A DNA stretch of 64,000 bases, taken from the NCBI GenBank assembly GCA_009767595.1, contig VSDK01001598.1, forward strand, positions 219,739-283,738. The letters are read 5' to 3'. Below are positions 1 through 30,899 of the stretch, one piece after another. The translations under genes were made by a program, and so were the position numbers. This DNA is from Symbiodinium kawagutii (lineage: Eukaryota > Sar > Dinophyceae > Suessiales > Symbiodiniaceae). Within the stretch, counting starts at the first letter, position 1. The number at the start of each line of letters is the position of its first letter. The notes beneath the pieces are model-generated. The model was not told the DNA's origin. It searched no databases and was given only the letters and a program-made list of their open reading frames with translations.

Positions 1-1136
1 TCCTTTTGGTACCTCAGAAGCAGACAGTAGCTGCTGCAACTGCGGGACATACTGTATACTGTGTTGTGTGTTGGAAGATGTACTTCAAATACTTGGAATG
101 AAACGTAGAATGCGGACAAAGCATTTCCATCGACTCATACAGCAGTGAACTCTTCACCGCTTCCAGCCCACAGTGAGACCTCGATGCTGTGGATTTTCCA
201 GCCAGGTATGTTAGCTTTCCAGACATCAACGGTTAAACAACCATCATCCTTAATAAGTACTATATTATATAAGCATCTTCTACTTCAACAACTCACTATT
301 CGGCCGCAGATATATACGGTTCATTCCATCACTGAATGGATCAAGAAACTATAACTCATCACGCTGACAATGCAATACAATCATGAAGCAGCCTTAATCG
401 CAGTGAATCCTGATTGACCGGCCGATAACTTGCCAATGACTTATTGGCTACTGTAGCAACTAAGTGGTCAATAATTTGTTAATACTGCTTATTTGCTGGT
501 CAATGCAGTCATGGTTCTTGCTAATGGAAATAGTTGCTCATTCCTACTGATTGTAGCTATCTTCCTCTAGATGAGGATTACATAATTATTGCAGCTAGTT
601 AGAAGTCATCAATACGCGTGAGGTCACTGTTATCAATAATCCATTCTTCACCATCAATCATGAACACTGATTCTTGAAAACAAGTCACCAACGATGACTA
701 AGCCTAGTTTGAATGAAGACCACCCAATCAACCACCATCAAGCATTATTAATAGACCTTTACGCGTCAAGCACAAAAATCCATTATTTAGCCAACCGGTT
801 GTATCCGGAATATCCCCATTGTTGTTTTAAATTGTACTAGCCATGCTTAGCAACCCGCAGGTATATTCCATGAAGATTTGAGACCAACAGTTACAGTATC
901 TAACTAGGCTTGCTGCTTACTGCTGGTTCTACCGCTTCTGCATCCATCAGGGTTCCCGGTCGCAATTCTGTGTGTTGTTGTGTTCTTCTTCTTCTTCTTC
1001 TTCTTGTTGTTGTTGTTGTTGTTGTTGTTCTTGTTCATCTTGTTGTTCTTGTTGTTGTTGCTGTTGTTGCTGCTGTTGTTGCTGCTGTTGTTGTTGTTGT
1101 TGTTCGTTGCTGCTCATGAACCACCACCCATTCGAG
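1..1136. other. Non-coding flank or intron of the DnaJ gene
   Basis: I see no convincing coding exon here. The DNA is AT-rich with ATCAACC-type words and ends in a TTC/TTG microsatellite. The DnaJ exon starting at 1137 begins in mid-domain, so this stretch is probably intron, with the exon for J-domain helices I and II further upstream. A possible GTATGT donor follows position 204, but the reading before it does not resemble a J domain. Confidence 0.5.
972..1109. repeat. TTC/TTG trinucleotide microsatellite
   Basis: A run of TTC units passes into TTG units with interspersed GCT. It ends about 28 bases before the J-domain exon. It opens long homopolymeric reading frames (Leu, Cys, Phe, Ser on plus; Gln or Thr on minus) that are artefacts of the repeat. 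Confidence 0.9.
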
Positions 1137-19682
<18,546 letters not shown>

Positions 19683-20112
19683 AAGAGTCCTTTCTTGGGC
19701 CGTGTTCTCGCGTTCTTGGATAAAGCCAATCAGAAATGGGTTGCTTGATGGATATTCCCGACACAACGAAGGCATGACAGGGATTGCGGTGGGTAATAGA
19801 ATGATGTGGCAGTTGGCTGTGGCTCAGGTGCCCGTGTGGATTTTTGACAATTTTTCCTGCACCAAAGGTGCATCACATGAATCAACACCATTGAAGAGTG
19901 CTACGGCAGCCCATCAAAATTATGACCTCGCAAAGGGATATGACAGTTGATAGAATACACCCACCAACAATCAGCTATGCTGATGGGTATCCCGACCTTA
20001 TTTCTAGGATTCATTACTGGCAATGCACGATTTTGAACTGTGCACATCGGGCACTCAGAAAGGCTCAGCCCGATGATGATACATAGCTCCTTAGCCATAT
20101 ATTCATGTTTCC
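19683..20112. other. Downstream flank of DnaJ, nothing recognised
   Basis: Ordinary mixed sequence with short open frames but no domain, splice-supported exon or inverted-repeat element that I can identify. I saw no obvious polyadenylation signal. Confidence 0.5.
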
Positions 20113-20218
20113 CCCCCTAGTTATGACTTGGTTTATGCGGCCACTTAACTATGGTTATATCTGCCATAATTGGTAGTTACCCTAGTTACAACTTAGAGCT
20201 GGTTAGGGGCCCACCTTG
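20113..20218. mobile_element. Family D element
   Basis: The left end is CCCCCCTAGTTATGACTTGG; the right end is CCTAGTTACAACTTAGAGCT then GGTTAGGGGCCCACCTT. It shares its interior (TATGGTTATATCTGCCA, TGGTAGTTACCCTAGTT) with the copy at 31874. Confidence 0.75.
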
Positions 20219-20362
20219 TTTCAACCACCTTGAGGACCCAACCCTTCTCCAAGGCCACACCTGCAGGGCCGTCGCAGACCGACAGCCTGTTCCCGCGCTG
20301 AGGTCCTACACGGAAGCCCAGGACAGAGTCAAAGGAACCACGGTGCAGGTCGGCAGGGTCGA
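20219..20362 (+). CDS. Candidate exon between two mobile elements, unknown
   Basis: A GC-rich island of about 140 bases lying exactly between the right end of a family D element and the left end of a family B element. All three plus frames are largely open: one reads TLLQGHTCRAVADRQPVPAL, another KATPAGPSQTDSLFPR. I cannot choose between them. It could be a late exon of the DnaJ transcript or part of another gene. Confidence 0.25.
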
Positions 20363-20486
20363 AATGGCTGTGGGTCAAGCAGTCAGCCATCCATTTTTTT
20401 GGGGATAACCAACAATTTCATGGGGGAATACCATGGTTAGTGATGTTGGAACCAGGGGGACTGAGGGTTTTGACTCATAGCCAAAT
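20363..20486. mobile_element. Family B element
   Basis: The left end is ATGGCTGTGGGTCAAGCAG, the right end GGTTTTGACTCATAGCCAAA. Inside are the family words GGGGATAACCAACAA, ATGGTTAGTGATG and GAACCAGGGGGACT. Confidence 0.75.
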
Positions 20487-22632
20487 CCATGGGTTGTGTT
20501 GCAACGTGGTTGATGATAAGCTATAATTAGTGTTGATAGTGGATCTATTAGTTGCAATCATTAAGCACCAGCAGCTGTGGTTGATGCTAAGCTATACCCA
20601 CTGCTACCGGTGTTTAATGCTATCCCCGGATTAAAAAGGGTGTTGATATGTGTTGATTAATTTGGTGGTTTATCAATCCTGACTTCACAGCAAGGATATT
20701 GATTAATCATACTGTAGCGTCTAATGATTGTAAATGATGTTTCACGTGTTGATGATGATTACTTGGCAATCGATCAATGATCCAGAAGCTCCAACCTATG
20801 GTTGACTAGAACCGTTTTTCCCACGATCAATATAGTGCTGATAGCGGTGAATGATCGTTGATTTGGTGATTGTCAATGACGGTCAACCTACCATCGATTT
20901 GCTCCAAGATGATAACCGCTGATAGCTCTTAATGATTGTTGACGATGGTTAATTAACGATTCTTAAATACTGCGAATGATAGTTACTGTTTACTTTGGTT
21001 CTTATGGTGGTGAATTCAGTTGTAAAATGATTCTTAAGTTGTTAATTCAGTTTGATAATGATTCTTATTTCAGTCTTAAGTTCGGTAAGAATTCTGTTCG
21101 ATCATTGACTGCTGCGCATGGTTGCTGTTATTCATATGATGCTCTTGGTAGATCCAGGGAGCGACCTGCGCCACCATCAGCGCCGGCAGCTCCAGCCATG
21201 GCCAGCTGAAGATGCCATGGTGGTTGCAACAAGCTGGATCATGGTATGGATGGCTAAGAAGGATGAGTAAGGCCGATTGTGAATCATAAGTGGTTGGTGG
21301 TTCTAATGATTCCTTAACAATTGTCAATGAACAAGCAGTAATGAATCAGCAGTATCAAGCATCATTTTAATCATGAGGATGATAATCATGAGGATGATTT
21401 TGTCATGAGAATCCATAATAGCTGATTAAGTCAAGTAACCATGATGATCATGCTAATGAGGATTAAGGGTAGACCAGCTGATTGTACCAACAATTTGGAC
21501 CCTAGTCGTGGGAATCCTAGCATCATAGTATCACCCCGAAATAAGAGCTTATCCGCCATCAACCACTGTTTTGAGTGATGCTTTTTGGAAGTTGTGAGTC
21601 CCATGACATAGCTAAAGGTCCGCAATCAAAAACACCTATATTCGTGGCGATGAATCGCCAAATAGTCATGACAAAGTTGCTGGCGGTCTGGTTCATCGCT
21701 GGATCTCCGTTTTGATTTGCAATACTGATGCAATACCAGTATAATCTCAATGCTGGTTGTTAACCATAAATACTTCTTCGAATGCTGGTCATTTAACACT
21801 CATCAAGAAAATGAAGCACCCATACAAGTAGAACACTATTGCTGCTTGCATACGGGTTTGCACCAGTGTCGCAAAGTCACTGGTTACATTAATTAACCAC
21901 CGTTATCACCTGCGCTTCTGGTTAATAACCATTGGACCATTAGTTATAAAGTCATTCATGAACCCTTACATACCATGAACCTACTGGTTGTATTGATCAT
22001 GATTCTCCAGTATTGACCACTGTGTGATTCTGCTATACTAGCCAGTGTGAATGGTTACTAATAACTAAGTACCAACCATCTAGCCATTGTTGGTGCTTAA
22101 GCTTTGCTCACTTTGATTATTTGATCTAACCATCTAACTATTTATGCTGCTTATATGAATCATTAACCCCAAAAGCTTTACTTACTGGTTGTATGAATCA
22201 TCAATTAAGAAACATTGACCATGCATAAATGGTTGGAGGCATGGTCAATCATTTACCATTTACAGCCTTTATTACTAACAAGTTGACCAATCTTAATCTG
22301 TATGAATACTTGATAGTAGGCAATTCAATATCAATAAACCAGGTTGATACCAGGGTCATTTATCAACCATTGGTTATCAGTTCCAACCTGGAATGGCTCC
22401 ATTTCCTATGGTCAAGAAGACTATAGTCACAGAGAGACGATGCTACTGATGATGCACTCACCATTGTGATGAACTATGAACTAGTCATCAACTAACCATC
22501 TAACCATATCAGAATCATTAAGCATATAGAATGCTTAGATGGTTGGATGATATATGTCAACCATACATAACCATGGTTGTATGAATCATCAACCATTGAC
22601 CATGCATCCCAAACCAACCAAACTGGTTCGTC
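20487..22632. other. Repeat-like DNA with one weak exon candidate
   Basis: Most is TGATGATT/ATCAACC-type sequence. Near 21164-21226 a GC-rich patch after CCAG| reads GATCATISAGSSSHGQLKMP in one plus frame, but the other frames and the minus strand are also open, so I leave it unassigned. Confidence 0.45.
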
Positions 22633-22693
22633 AGGTGCGTGGCTATTGGGGAGACATCGTCAACAGCTGGGGACCCATTCAAGGCGAAGTTCA
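22633..22693 (+). CDS. Candidate exon, RGYWGDI motif (DNAAF3-like?)
   Basis: After TCGTCAG| the frame reads VRGYWGDIVNSWGPIQGEVQ, followed by CAG|GCGGGC, the donor type used by the DnaJ gene. RGYWGDI is a conserved motif of the dynein assembly factor DNAAF3/PF22 as I know it, and dinoflagellates have motile flagella. The residues after DIVNS do not match well, and no neighbouring exon of that family was found, so this is tentative. Confidence 0.35.
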
Positions 22694-22822
22694 GGCGGGC
22701 GCCAATCAGCATCAGGAATCAGTGATGGATTATGAACAACCCATTAGCAACTATTAATCGTTGTTACTGTAATCATTAATGATTATGGTTTATAACATTA
22801 ACAACTATTAGAACAATCATTA

Positions 22823-22932
22823 CACTCCGGTGATCCAACGTGGCAATGGAAAATCGCCATATCTTGTAGACAAACCCTGGGAAAGTATCAATTATTGATG
22901 GATTTTCCATTGCTATGTTAGATCACCAGATG
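22823..22932. mobile_element. Family C element
   Basis: The left end is GGTGATCCAACGTGGCAATG then GAAAATC. The right end is GATTTTCCATTGCTATGTTA then GATCACC. These are inverted repeats over about 27 bases with few mismatches. It shares the GGCAATGGAAA core with the elements at 27605 and 47985. Confidence 0.85.
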
Positions 22933-23299
22933 GTAATGATTAATAGTTGTTAATCATTCATTGATGGGCTTGTAAGTGAGTATAATAGGTGTTAATAGTT
23001 ATCAGTAGTTCTACATATTTGTAGATTAGCAGTATTTTTTTCAGAGCTTATTCATAATCATGAATAGTTATTAGCAGCGTGATAATCACAAATTATGTCT
23101 TGGCACGTTAAACCGTCAGCAATCATCATCGATTGCTAGCCATCATTAAACATCATATTTTTGAACAGTAGCATACGTCCATATTTCATACAACTCACCA
23201 GCATTATTCTCATCAACGAGTATGATTTGTTTTATTCAACCGTCACTGGCCATGATTGGCCATCAGTTAGCCATCATTGATCCTGATCAATCATCATTG

Positions 23300-24446
23300 A
23301 CCAAGCATCATCAAGCCTCGAGGGAAAATGGAATGATTATCAGTGAGCGATGTTTTTGACAAGAGGAAAGGCGCGTTCCATCCATCCATCGTTCAGGATT
23401 CGTTCCAACAAAAGCATGATAGCTACTCGTAACATATCACTAGCAGTACATAATCCTTTTCTAGGATTTTCTAGGTGGTTTAGCTATTGAGAATGGCCAT
23501 TTTCCTCAGAGGCTGGCTGGCCTTGCGTGATAGGCTGTCCTAGGCTGTCCTCCTTTTTTCAAGACACTTTTTCCGTGGAAGAGGCAGTGTCAGCTGTGAT
23601 ATCTCATGAAAAGGCACACCTCCGCAGTATAGGCAGCCTCCCCCCTCAGGTGCTGCACCCCTTCATCTGATGACTGAGGCCCATATCACGCTTTCTGCAC
23701 GCGAACCGATCCAGAGGTCCAGGGTGGGGCCACTGCGGGGTGCTGAGAAGTTGACTGCTGGGTGCCCCACCAGGTTGGCGCACTCAACGATAAGTATTTT
23801 TTTCAGTTTCATCATTACTTGTTGGGTGTAATACAAGTAGAATATCATCGGCCTTTCATCACATCATATAGATAATATTGTGATTTTCTTTCTTATGCTT
23901 TTTCCTAGTATCATTTTCTGATTGCTATGTGTCGTAAGCATTGTTCTTGTTCTTGGTGTTTTTTGTTGGGCAATTCGTGAGACCACCATTTTAGGCTATC
24001 AACTTCGGAGAAGCTCGCAGCTACGGGGGTCTAGCGTCACTTCATGTGTGGATTTGTTGTAGAAACCCTGCGCGGGAGGGTCACAGTCAGAATGTCCTGG
24101 CTGTTATTGTTGCTGATTGTCCTACTGTTGTTCATAATATTGGTGCTTAAGCCAGCTAAACAATCAAACGTTTATACGTAGTTCGTTGGCATACTTGCTA
24201 ATAAACCGCTTGTAAATAGCTGGTATATCCCTGTGGTTGATGCTTAGAGCTAGTAGTACACCCATCAAGTCACTGCCTACAGCTGCCACCAGCCGCAGCT
24301 GTGGAGGTGAGACACCGGCTCTTCAAGATCAATTCTCAGCAGTGCCCTGCGCTACCATCTGGGGTCAAAGCTTCCGCTCATGTCATCTTTCAGTAGCCAG
24401 CAACTGCCTTGATACTGATCATAATATGGGTGATGCTGATCATATG
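23300..24446. other. No confident gene
   Basis: Contains a GC-richer patch at about 23640-23800 that is open on the minus strand (HPAVNFSAPRSGPTLDLW), without recognisable homology or clear splice sites, and otherwise mixed sequence. Confidence 0.4.
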
Positions 24447-24556
24447 GGTGTTTCACAAAATGGGGTTCCCCCCAAACCATCCTTTATATATTACCATGCA
24501 AGCAACAGTAATAAGCCAAACATGTTTGGTGGTCTCCAATATTCAGAAACCAGCAT
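24447..24556. mobile_element. Family A element
   Basis: The left end is GGTGTTTCACAAAATGGGG then TTCCCCCCAAACCATCC. The right end is TGTTTGGTGGTCTCCAATAT then TCAGAAACCAG. It is diverged at the right terminus. Confidence 0.7.
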
Positions 24557-24818
24557 ATGATCAACAAAATGATTCCGAAGCATAGTTGGAATGATCACTG
24601 ACAAATGGTTAGTAGTTGGATCATGACACAGGACTGGGAATTGGTCATAACCAACCAATCCAAGGTCGCCATCGGTAGTAGTGAACCCATCCTAAGACTT
24701 AGACGAGGTCATGGGTCCCTGGTTCGCAGCCAGGGGTCAGCTGGCTATCACAGCTGGCCGAGGTGCTCGAGGGACACAAATGAGCAGTTTTCAAGAGATA
24801 TTGCGAGCAGGTTCTACG

Positions 24819-24942
24819 TATGGCTATGGGTCAATAATAACTGACAATAATGGGGGGTAATCACCGACAATCATAGGGAAAACAATGGTTAATGATAGGG
24901 GAACCAGGGGTACGGGGTTTTGACCCACTGCTACATGTCTTT
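24819..24942. mobile_element. Family B element
   Basis: The left end is GTATGGCTATGGGTCAATAA; the right end is GGGGTTTTGACCCACTGCTA. The interior matches other copies (AATAATGGGGG, GGGAAAACAATGGTTAATGA, GGGGAACCAGGGGTACGG). Confidence 0.8.
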
Positions 24943-25514
24943 ATTCGTGTAGGATTACCAGTAATTCGTACTAGTATCTACCATGTTGTATCTAGTGGTA
25001 TCTAGTTACTAGTATCTAGTAGTATCTAGTAGTACTTAGCAGTATCTACTAGTTTGTATCCACCGGTGACCACAATTGAAAGAGTCTCAGCGCGACCCAG
25101 CATGACAACTGAAATGGTTCTGATGCATCGGGGGGATATCTTGCAGACGTTCTGGCACTGATTTATAGATGTTTATAGCAGATTTATGGATATGGCCAGT
25201 CTGTGGCAATTGATTGTTTCATTTACCTACTAATGATTCCATCTGGACGTTGTATTGAATGTTCTAATCATCACATGCTTTTGGCCAGGGGGCACACGCA
25301 GCGATAGGTAACAGCAGCAACACACCACTGCCAGTGACCAATTCTTTTGCACGCTGGACATGAAACAGGTGATCATCACAACCCACTGACAGTCACTGAA
25401 GCCATGAATCAAGCAATCAATGGTAGATATCCAGCCGTTGTTGACCAACAATACTTATTCAGTGATTCACCAGTGCTTTAAACATTATTAGCAACCGTGA
25501 TTAACCATTGTTGA

Positions 25515-25790
25515 CCGTAATGAAGGATTGTTGATTGGCCATTCATGGTGGATAGTCAACGAAGGATTGTTGAAATTAGTAATCAGTAATGAAGGATTGT
25601 TGATTCATAGCCAGCCGATAATGAAAAATGATGACCAGTCGCAGCAGCCAGAGGGAGTGTTGACTAACTATCAATGGTCGCCTTTATTGACCAGTAATTA
25701 ACCAATAATCAGCCAGTAATCTAGCATTATCAGCAACCATCTTGATTGACCATTACTAACCGCAATGAGGGATTGTTGACTAGCCAGTCA
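25515..25790. repeat. Dispersed short direct repeats
   Basis: GTAATGAAGGATTGTTGATT and close variants occur at about 25517, 25560, 25588 and 25760, separated by ATGGCC/TAGCCAG-type spacers. Confidence 0.6.
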
Positions 25791-26520
25791 CGGTAGAATC
25801 AGCAATCTTTATCCAACAGCCAGCCATGGCATCACAACCAGGCAATACCAGCCGTAAAATTTGATAATAGGCCAGTCGTCATAACCAGCCAATAGAGTAA
25901 GAAAAGCCACTTGACGCCGTCCACAAAGTCACCCAGGTATCGTCACACTGAAACGGACATCGCGGAGTATAACCTCACCGCGTCAACCGGGGCAGCTGGA
26001 AGAGAGGTGGGTTCAATAGATCAAACACTATTCTGTCTGGCTTACAACCACTACCTTGGATTTGTAGCCTTTTTGGAATATGATTGATTTACCACATAGC
26101 CACAAAGATTGAACTTTTGGCTGTTAGCCACCAAGTAATGACTGCTTCGTGTTCTCAAGTATCTGGAATTTTCGGAAATACCTGGGACGATGAATACCAA
26201 ATCTACATGATGAGAAAAGCATCAACTGTTTGTGGCAAAACAGAGGGCTGCTCACTGATAAGGATCTCGCTAATCCATTGGTCGATTTATTGTTGGGCGA
26301 TCCTTTGAAATCGCTGGAAAAAGAGGTACCATTTGACCAGTTGGTTATGAACCATGGATGTCTGACAGTGAACCGGTGCTTTAAAGCATCATCGTGCAAA
26401 ATGCGCAGAGTGGTAGACTTGGCCATAGCTCAAAGGTACTGTATCAACCTCCAAAATGGTTAGCAACGTTTACAGATTCTACCACTATGGGGATAGAGAT
26501 GGGTAGAGGAACTTCAATTT

Positions 26521-26592
26521 TTTGGTTGGTTGGTCGGTTGGTTGGGCGGTTGATTGGTCGGTTGGTTTGTCGGTTGGTTGGCCGGTTGCTTG
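26521..26592. repeat. GGTTGGTC repeat
   Basis: About nine imperfect octamers of GGTTGGTC, GGTTGGGC and GGTTGATT. Apparent Arg/Leu/Val or Pro/Thr/Asn frames through it are products of the repeat. Confidence 0.8.
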
Positions 26593-26837
26593 TTGACCAC
26601 CGACTTGATGGAGGCTGGTTAAAAATCTCTCTACTGTCGGGCTTCACACCATAAGATTACGTTTGTTTTGCCAATGTTTACAATCGATCTAGTGTAGAAA
26701 TCATCATTTGGAGTGGTTGGAATCACCTTGGACCATACAAATGATTGCTTCTGCCAGAACATGGTCTTTAAATCAGTCCTATCTTGTCGAACGCGTCCCA
26801 ACCGTGAATTTCTGCATGGTGCACCCTTCACCTTGCG

Positions 26838-26908
26838 CGGTCAACGCAGCGCTTAAGCGGCCAAAAACACACAGTGGCCGGAATTTCGCCGCGACGACAG
26901 GTGGGCTG
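26838..26908 (+). CDS. Candidate exon, unknown
   Basis: A GC-rich patch ending at a possible GTGGGC donor (GACAG|GTGGGC). The plus frame reads CAVNAALKRPKTHSGRNFAA. No family is recognised; the alternative frame after CGCAG| (LSGQKHTVAGISPRR) is also open. Confidence 0.25.
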
Positions 26909-27604
26909 CGACGGGGTTGGGAGGGGATGGGTGCGGGATTGCTCTTTGATGCTGAAATTGAGCAGTGAGGGTAGGATCTGTTCAGGCCGATTGGTTCAAA
27001 CATAAAGGTGTTTTTGGTGATATAGTTAATATCTAAATTGAATTCACATATTTGGTTTAGATACATATATATATATATATATATATACATTGATGAATTT
27101 ATATATCTACACGCATTCGAGGGATGAGTTGACGGGGTTGGGCTCTTCAGATGGCCACGAACCAGATGAAGATTGATGGGTGCTTGGGTACTTATAGAAA
27201 ACTCGACCCCAAAAATGAAGCAATAACACATCAATACCAATATCTAAAACAAAAGGAAGAGTCCTTGGAGACCCTCCCGAAAAAAGACACGTATATACAT
27301 CCATTCTAATTTATGTTGATGGATATTTTTGTGCCTTGGAGACCCATTTGTTTGTTATTCGTTTTGCAAAGCAAGTATGTGTTTTCATTGTTCTGTATTC
27401 TTATCTTATCCTCTGTTTTCCATATTGAATCCAATTTGTTCCTTGTTTTCTTCTTATGTTTGGCGACTTCACAGCGAGTATCAACCGGTGACCCCCTCTC
27501 CTGTTTGATGACTGGGGTATCAACTATGAATACCAAGGGGGTGATCATGCTTGATCAGTCGACCACGTGGACAACTGGGAGCGATGGGATCGCTTTGCAA
27601 ACTA

Positions 27605-27828
27605 CCCTCTGGTAAACGAAGCTGGCATTGGAAGATCCACCAAATGGTGCTTTCTCAAAACAGGGGACCCCCAGAAAATGGTCGGTTTATTACTGTAACT
27701 GCTTAAAATTGGATGATTTGGGGGGTCCCCTATTTTGAGAAACACCCAAATATAGCTGTTTTCCAAGAAATTTCTATCAGAAATTTTGATTTTGCATTTC
27801 CAGGTGAGTTTACCAGAGGGTCATCAAT
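27605..27828. mobile_element. Family C element interrupted by a family A element
   Basis: The outer ends are ACCCTCTGGTAAACGAAGCT then GGCATTGGAA on the left and TTGCATTTCCAGGTGAGTTT then ACCAGAGGGT on the right, forming an imperfect inverted repeat. A whole family A element (27646-27748) lies inside, making the outer copy twice as long as the uninterrupted copies at 22823 and 47985. This dates the A insertion after the C insertion. Confidence 0.8.
27646..27748. mobile_element. Family A element (nested)
   Basis: The left end is GGTGCTTTCTCAAAACAGGG then GACCCCC. The right end is TGATTTGGGGGGTCCCCTAT then TTTGAGAAACACC. Both termini are well preserved. Confidence 0.85.
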
Positions 27829-28082
27829 ATTGTTGTGACAGGGATTCCAACTTGAGTGTTGCAAGCACTATATAGATTTTGATGTCGACATAAGTACAGT
27901 ACAGTAAATGATAGTGGTTGGACATGGCTCCTAATCCTCGACATTAGTTTCTGATAGGGGATCATGTAAGAATTATGGGGATCAAACCCCTGGTAGAACA
28001 TCCGAACAAAAACGGGGCTGTTGAGGGATGTGAACCGCTACGCATTTTTGATTTGGTTGACATTGACCCATCTTCATTTAGC

Positions 28083-28157
28083 GACGGCAATTGCCATTGG
28101 GACGATTTCTTCGGATGCGCGGCTTATGACCCGTGCCCCTCCAACGGTTCCATCCAG
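28083..28157 (+). CDS. Candidate exon, unknown
   Basis: A GC-rich island after TTTAG| and before |GTGCAA. One frame reads DGNCHWDDFFGCAAYDPCP then SNGSIQ (cysteine-rich, extracellular-looking); another reads LATAIAIGTISSDARLMTRA. There is no recognised family and the frame is uncertain. Confidence 0.25.
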
Positions 28158-29487
28158 GTGCAATTTGCTGGAATGCCGGGTGACCCAAGCATTGGCAACA
28201 AGCTTGGGCTGGAGGCAAAAAGCGAGCTTTGACGTTGATAGCTAATGAAGCTTGGCCATATTTGCTACTCTGAATAGATATATGGATAGATGATGGCCCC
28301 TTCTAAAGCAATTATGAACATACAGATAGGATGAACAATGGGATCGAAGAATTGTATAGAACAACCATATATGGGATAGAAGAACTTAGTATGATAAACA
28401 TCAGGATAGGTGAACTCTTCTACAATGTGAACGACAGATGCAGCAACAACCCTTGGCCTCACCATCCATAGCTGGTGACAGGCTGACAGCTGGATCTTCC
28501 AGCGTTGATAGGCGATTTGTCTGGTGCATTTTATGCAGTTGGGGTTGGTGGGGTCCTATCATTCATTGCTGGTGTTTTTGTGGCATGTGGCCAGTTGGGG
28601 TAACGCAGGGATGAGTCCAGGTTATTGCACGTTATTGCCACATATTGCCACCTACAATCAAGTAAGTAGTAGATTGCGTTCAAAACGTAATGTAAAGTAT
28701 CTTGATGGACAACACATTGACGATATGCATATACATGTATATATGCATATGTGCATCTGTATGTACAGGTACATACTTGGTACCCCCAAAGCTCTACCAT
28801 TTTGAGGGTCAGACACAAAAGGAGATTATAGGTATTTGCTTATGCCTTTAAATGCAGCTGCTGGCATGTTTGTATACATCAGATGCGTTCCTTTCCGGTC
28901 TCGTATGGTTGTACCGTGTGTCACCTCTCCGCGCTACAGATAATGTTTTATTCACAACGTAGTATTGGGACCGTTGTGCCGCCCCTTGTTGCCTATTCCG
29001 ACTTTTATCTGTGCTATGCGGCACGGTCAAGATGATATTTTTTCAACCAAATCAACTGGGATTATGGCTTCTGGTTGGTAAGTATTCTTGGGATGGGTTT
29101 TGACCACCAACCACTTGCTACATATTGTCAACAGATGGTCAAGAAGCTCTTATTTGTGAACGATTGATTATTATGCGCTCAAAATTCGCTGATACCGTTG
29201 CACCAAGTAGCGACCCTCAAATATTCCAACAATTGCAGTCCGAAATCACAGAGTACCATAGGGTTCACCGAGGTATATCAAGGGCGTGCACCAATTTCAC
29301 CAGTACTCAGCAATCACTAGAATTCGCCACCACGAACCAACGTTGGTGGCCTAGTAGCCAGCGGCCATTGACCATCATTCGCCAGCACCGAACAAGCGCT
29401 TGGTACATCGTCCTTGCCTCCACCAGTTATACCCCTTGACCAACAACGGCATCGCCCTAGTCCCGGATGTAGCTTTGTGGGTTCCGC

Positions 29488-29545
29488 AGGGACGCGGCTT
29501 TTGTGCTGTCCGGAGCCAAGGTGGAATGGCGAGCCTGGGATTGGT
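29488..29545 (+). CDS. Candidate exon, unknown
   Basis: After TTCCGCAG| the plus strand reads DAAFVLSGAKVEWRAWDW, in sequence otherwise dominated by TGATTGATAATG-type words. No family is recognised. Confidence 0.25.
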
Positions 29546-30061
29546 GTTGTTTAAGAATGATTGATCATTGATAATGGCGTGTGATTATTGATGATGAATC
29601 ATTGATTGTCATGGTGTTCATAATGTTTCATAATCACCGGACTGTTTTTATGATACATAATCAATGATTGACAATGATTGGTGTTCCTCGATCATTCATC
29701 GTACTGGATCATTCGTTCCATGATCGGAACTTAACATTAATGTAAGAAATTTGTTGCTCAACAATGGAAGACGTTATTGCAAATAAGAATAACTGATCAC
29801 GGGACAAACAATGACGAATAATCATTGATGCTGACAATGGCGAGTGGTCATCGATAGTGGATAGCCATGATTAATGAACGGCTACTTCATAGTAAAGAAG
29901 TGATAATCATTATGGTGATCTAGGGTGGACCCCAGTGGGACTATGGGTCAGTGGTGGGGACGGGGGACGTAGCTTTGCCTGGGAGGAAGCCGTGACGCCA
30001 TGGCCATGAGGGGAGACCATCCATGGGAGTATATCATTGAAGCCTTGATGTGGTTTGTCAA

Positions 30062-30297
30062 TGGTGGTACCCGCAAAAATGGTCATTTGTACCGGGGGAG
30101 CCATCAATCATAGGGGTGAACATAGGGTGGTTTGTGCACAAACAGTGGTATCCTGAAAAATGTTGATTTATAATGGGGGAGCCATCAATCATAGGGGTGA
30201 TTTGATAGGGGTACACGGTACATGGTGGTACCCGCGAATATGGTTCTTTATGATTCGGACTCCATTAATCATAGGGGTGAATGTAGGGGGACACCAC
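30062..30297. repeat. Three tandem units of about 80 bp
   Basis: Each unit has TGGTACCCGCAAAAATGG (with variants), a T-rich spacer, GGGGGAGCCATCAATCATAG and GGGTGA. Units begin near 30064, 30146 and 30223; the middle one starts GTATCCTG. Confidence 0.8.
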
Positions 30298-30899
30298 CGA
30301 ACTGGACAAAGCCATGTTGATCAACAAAGTAACCAGCCGAAAACCCAATGGACCCTGGAACAGAACCATTTTTAGGTTGGTTGATCGTCAGCAGTTGCCA
30401 CCTCAATCAACCACAGGGTAGCTAAAGCATCGGATAAACCATCCTCTAGTGCTCCAAATGCCTTGTGAGACTGTACTTGGAGCTGATCTTCATGGTCCAA
30501 ACACCTTCTCAAAAGGCATTGAGAACATTCGGGATCCTCAACGGGTACCTTCTTGGCCAGAAACTACCACGTTCTGGTGGTACTCCACCCGTGATAATCA
30601 ACCAGGGTTAGCGATGGGCTTTGTGCCCGTGGCTTTGGGACTACACTACCTGGGTTGTAACTAGTCGTTTCAATTGGATGTTTCGACAGTTTTTTTTGTA
30701 TATGATGGTCAATCATGGTCAATGGTAATGGATGAACATGTCGAAAATCAACCAAGAATGATATGGATACGCCAGCAATACAAGGGTATGATTACATGTC
30801 AAAGGTCACTTCAGCCCCAAAGAACCTCTACCAAAGCACGCCAGGTCCAACCCTTTTTACAATGTTCACACATACAGCCATACAAACGCATAGAATACT

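Noticed and set aside
26779..27240. 153-residue minus-strand frame
   Set aside because: It runs through a TA dinucleotide tract and antisense to a better plus-strand exon candidate.
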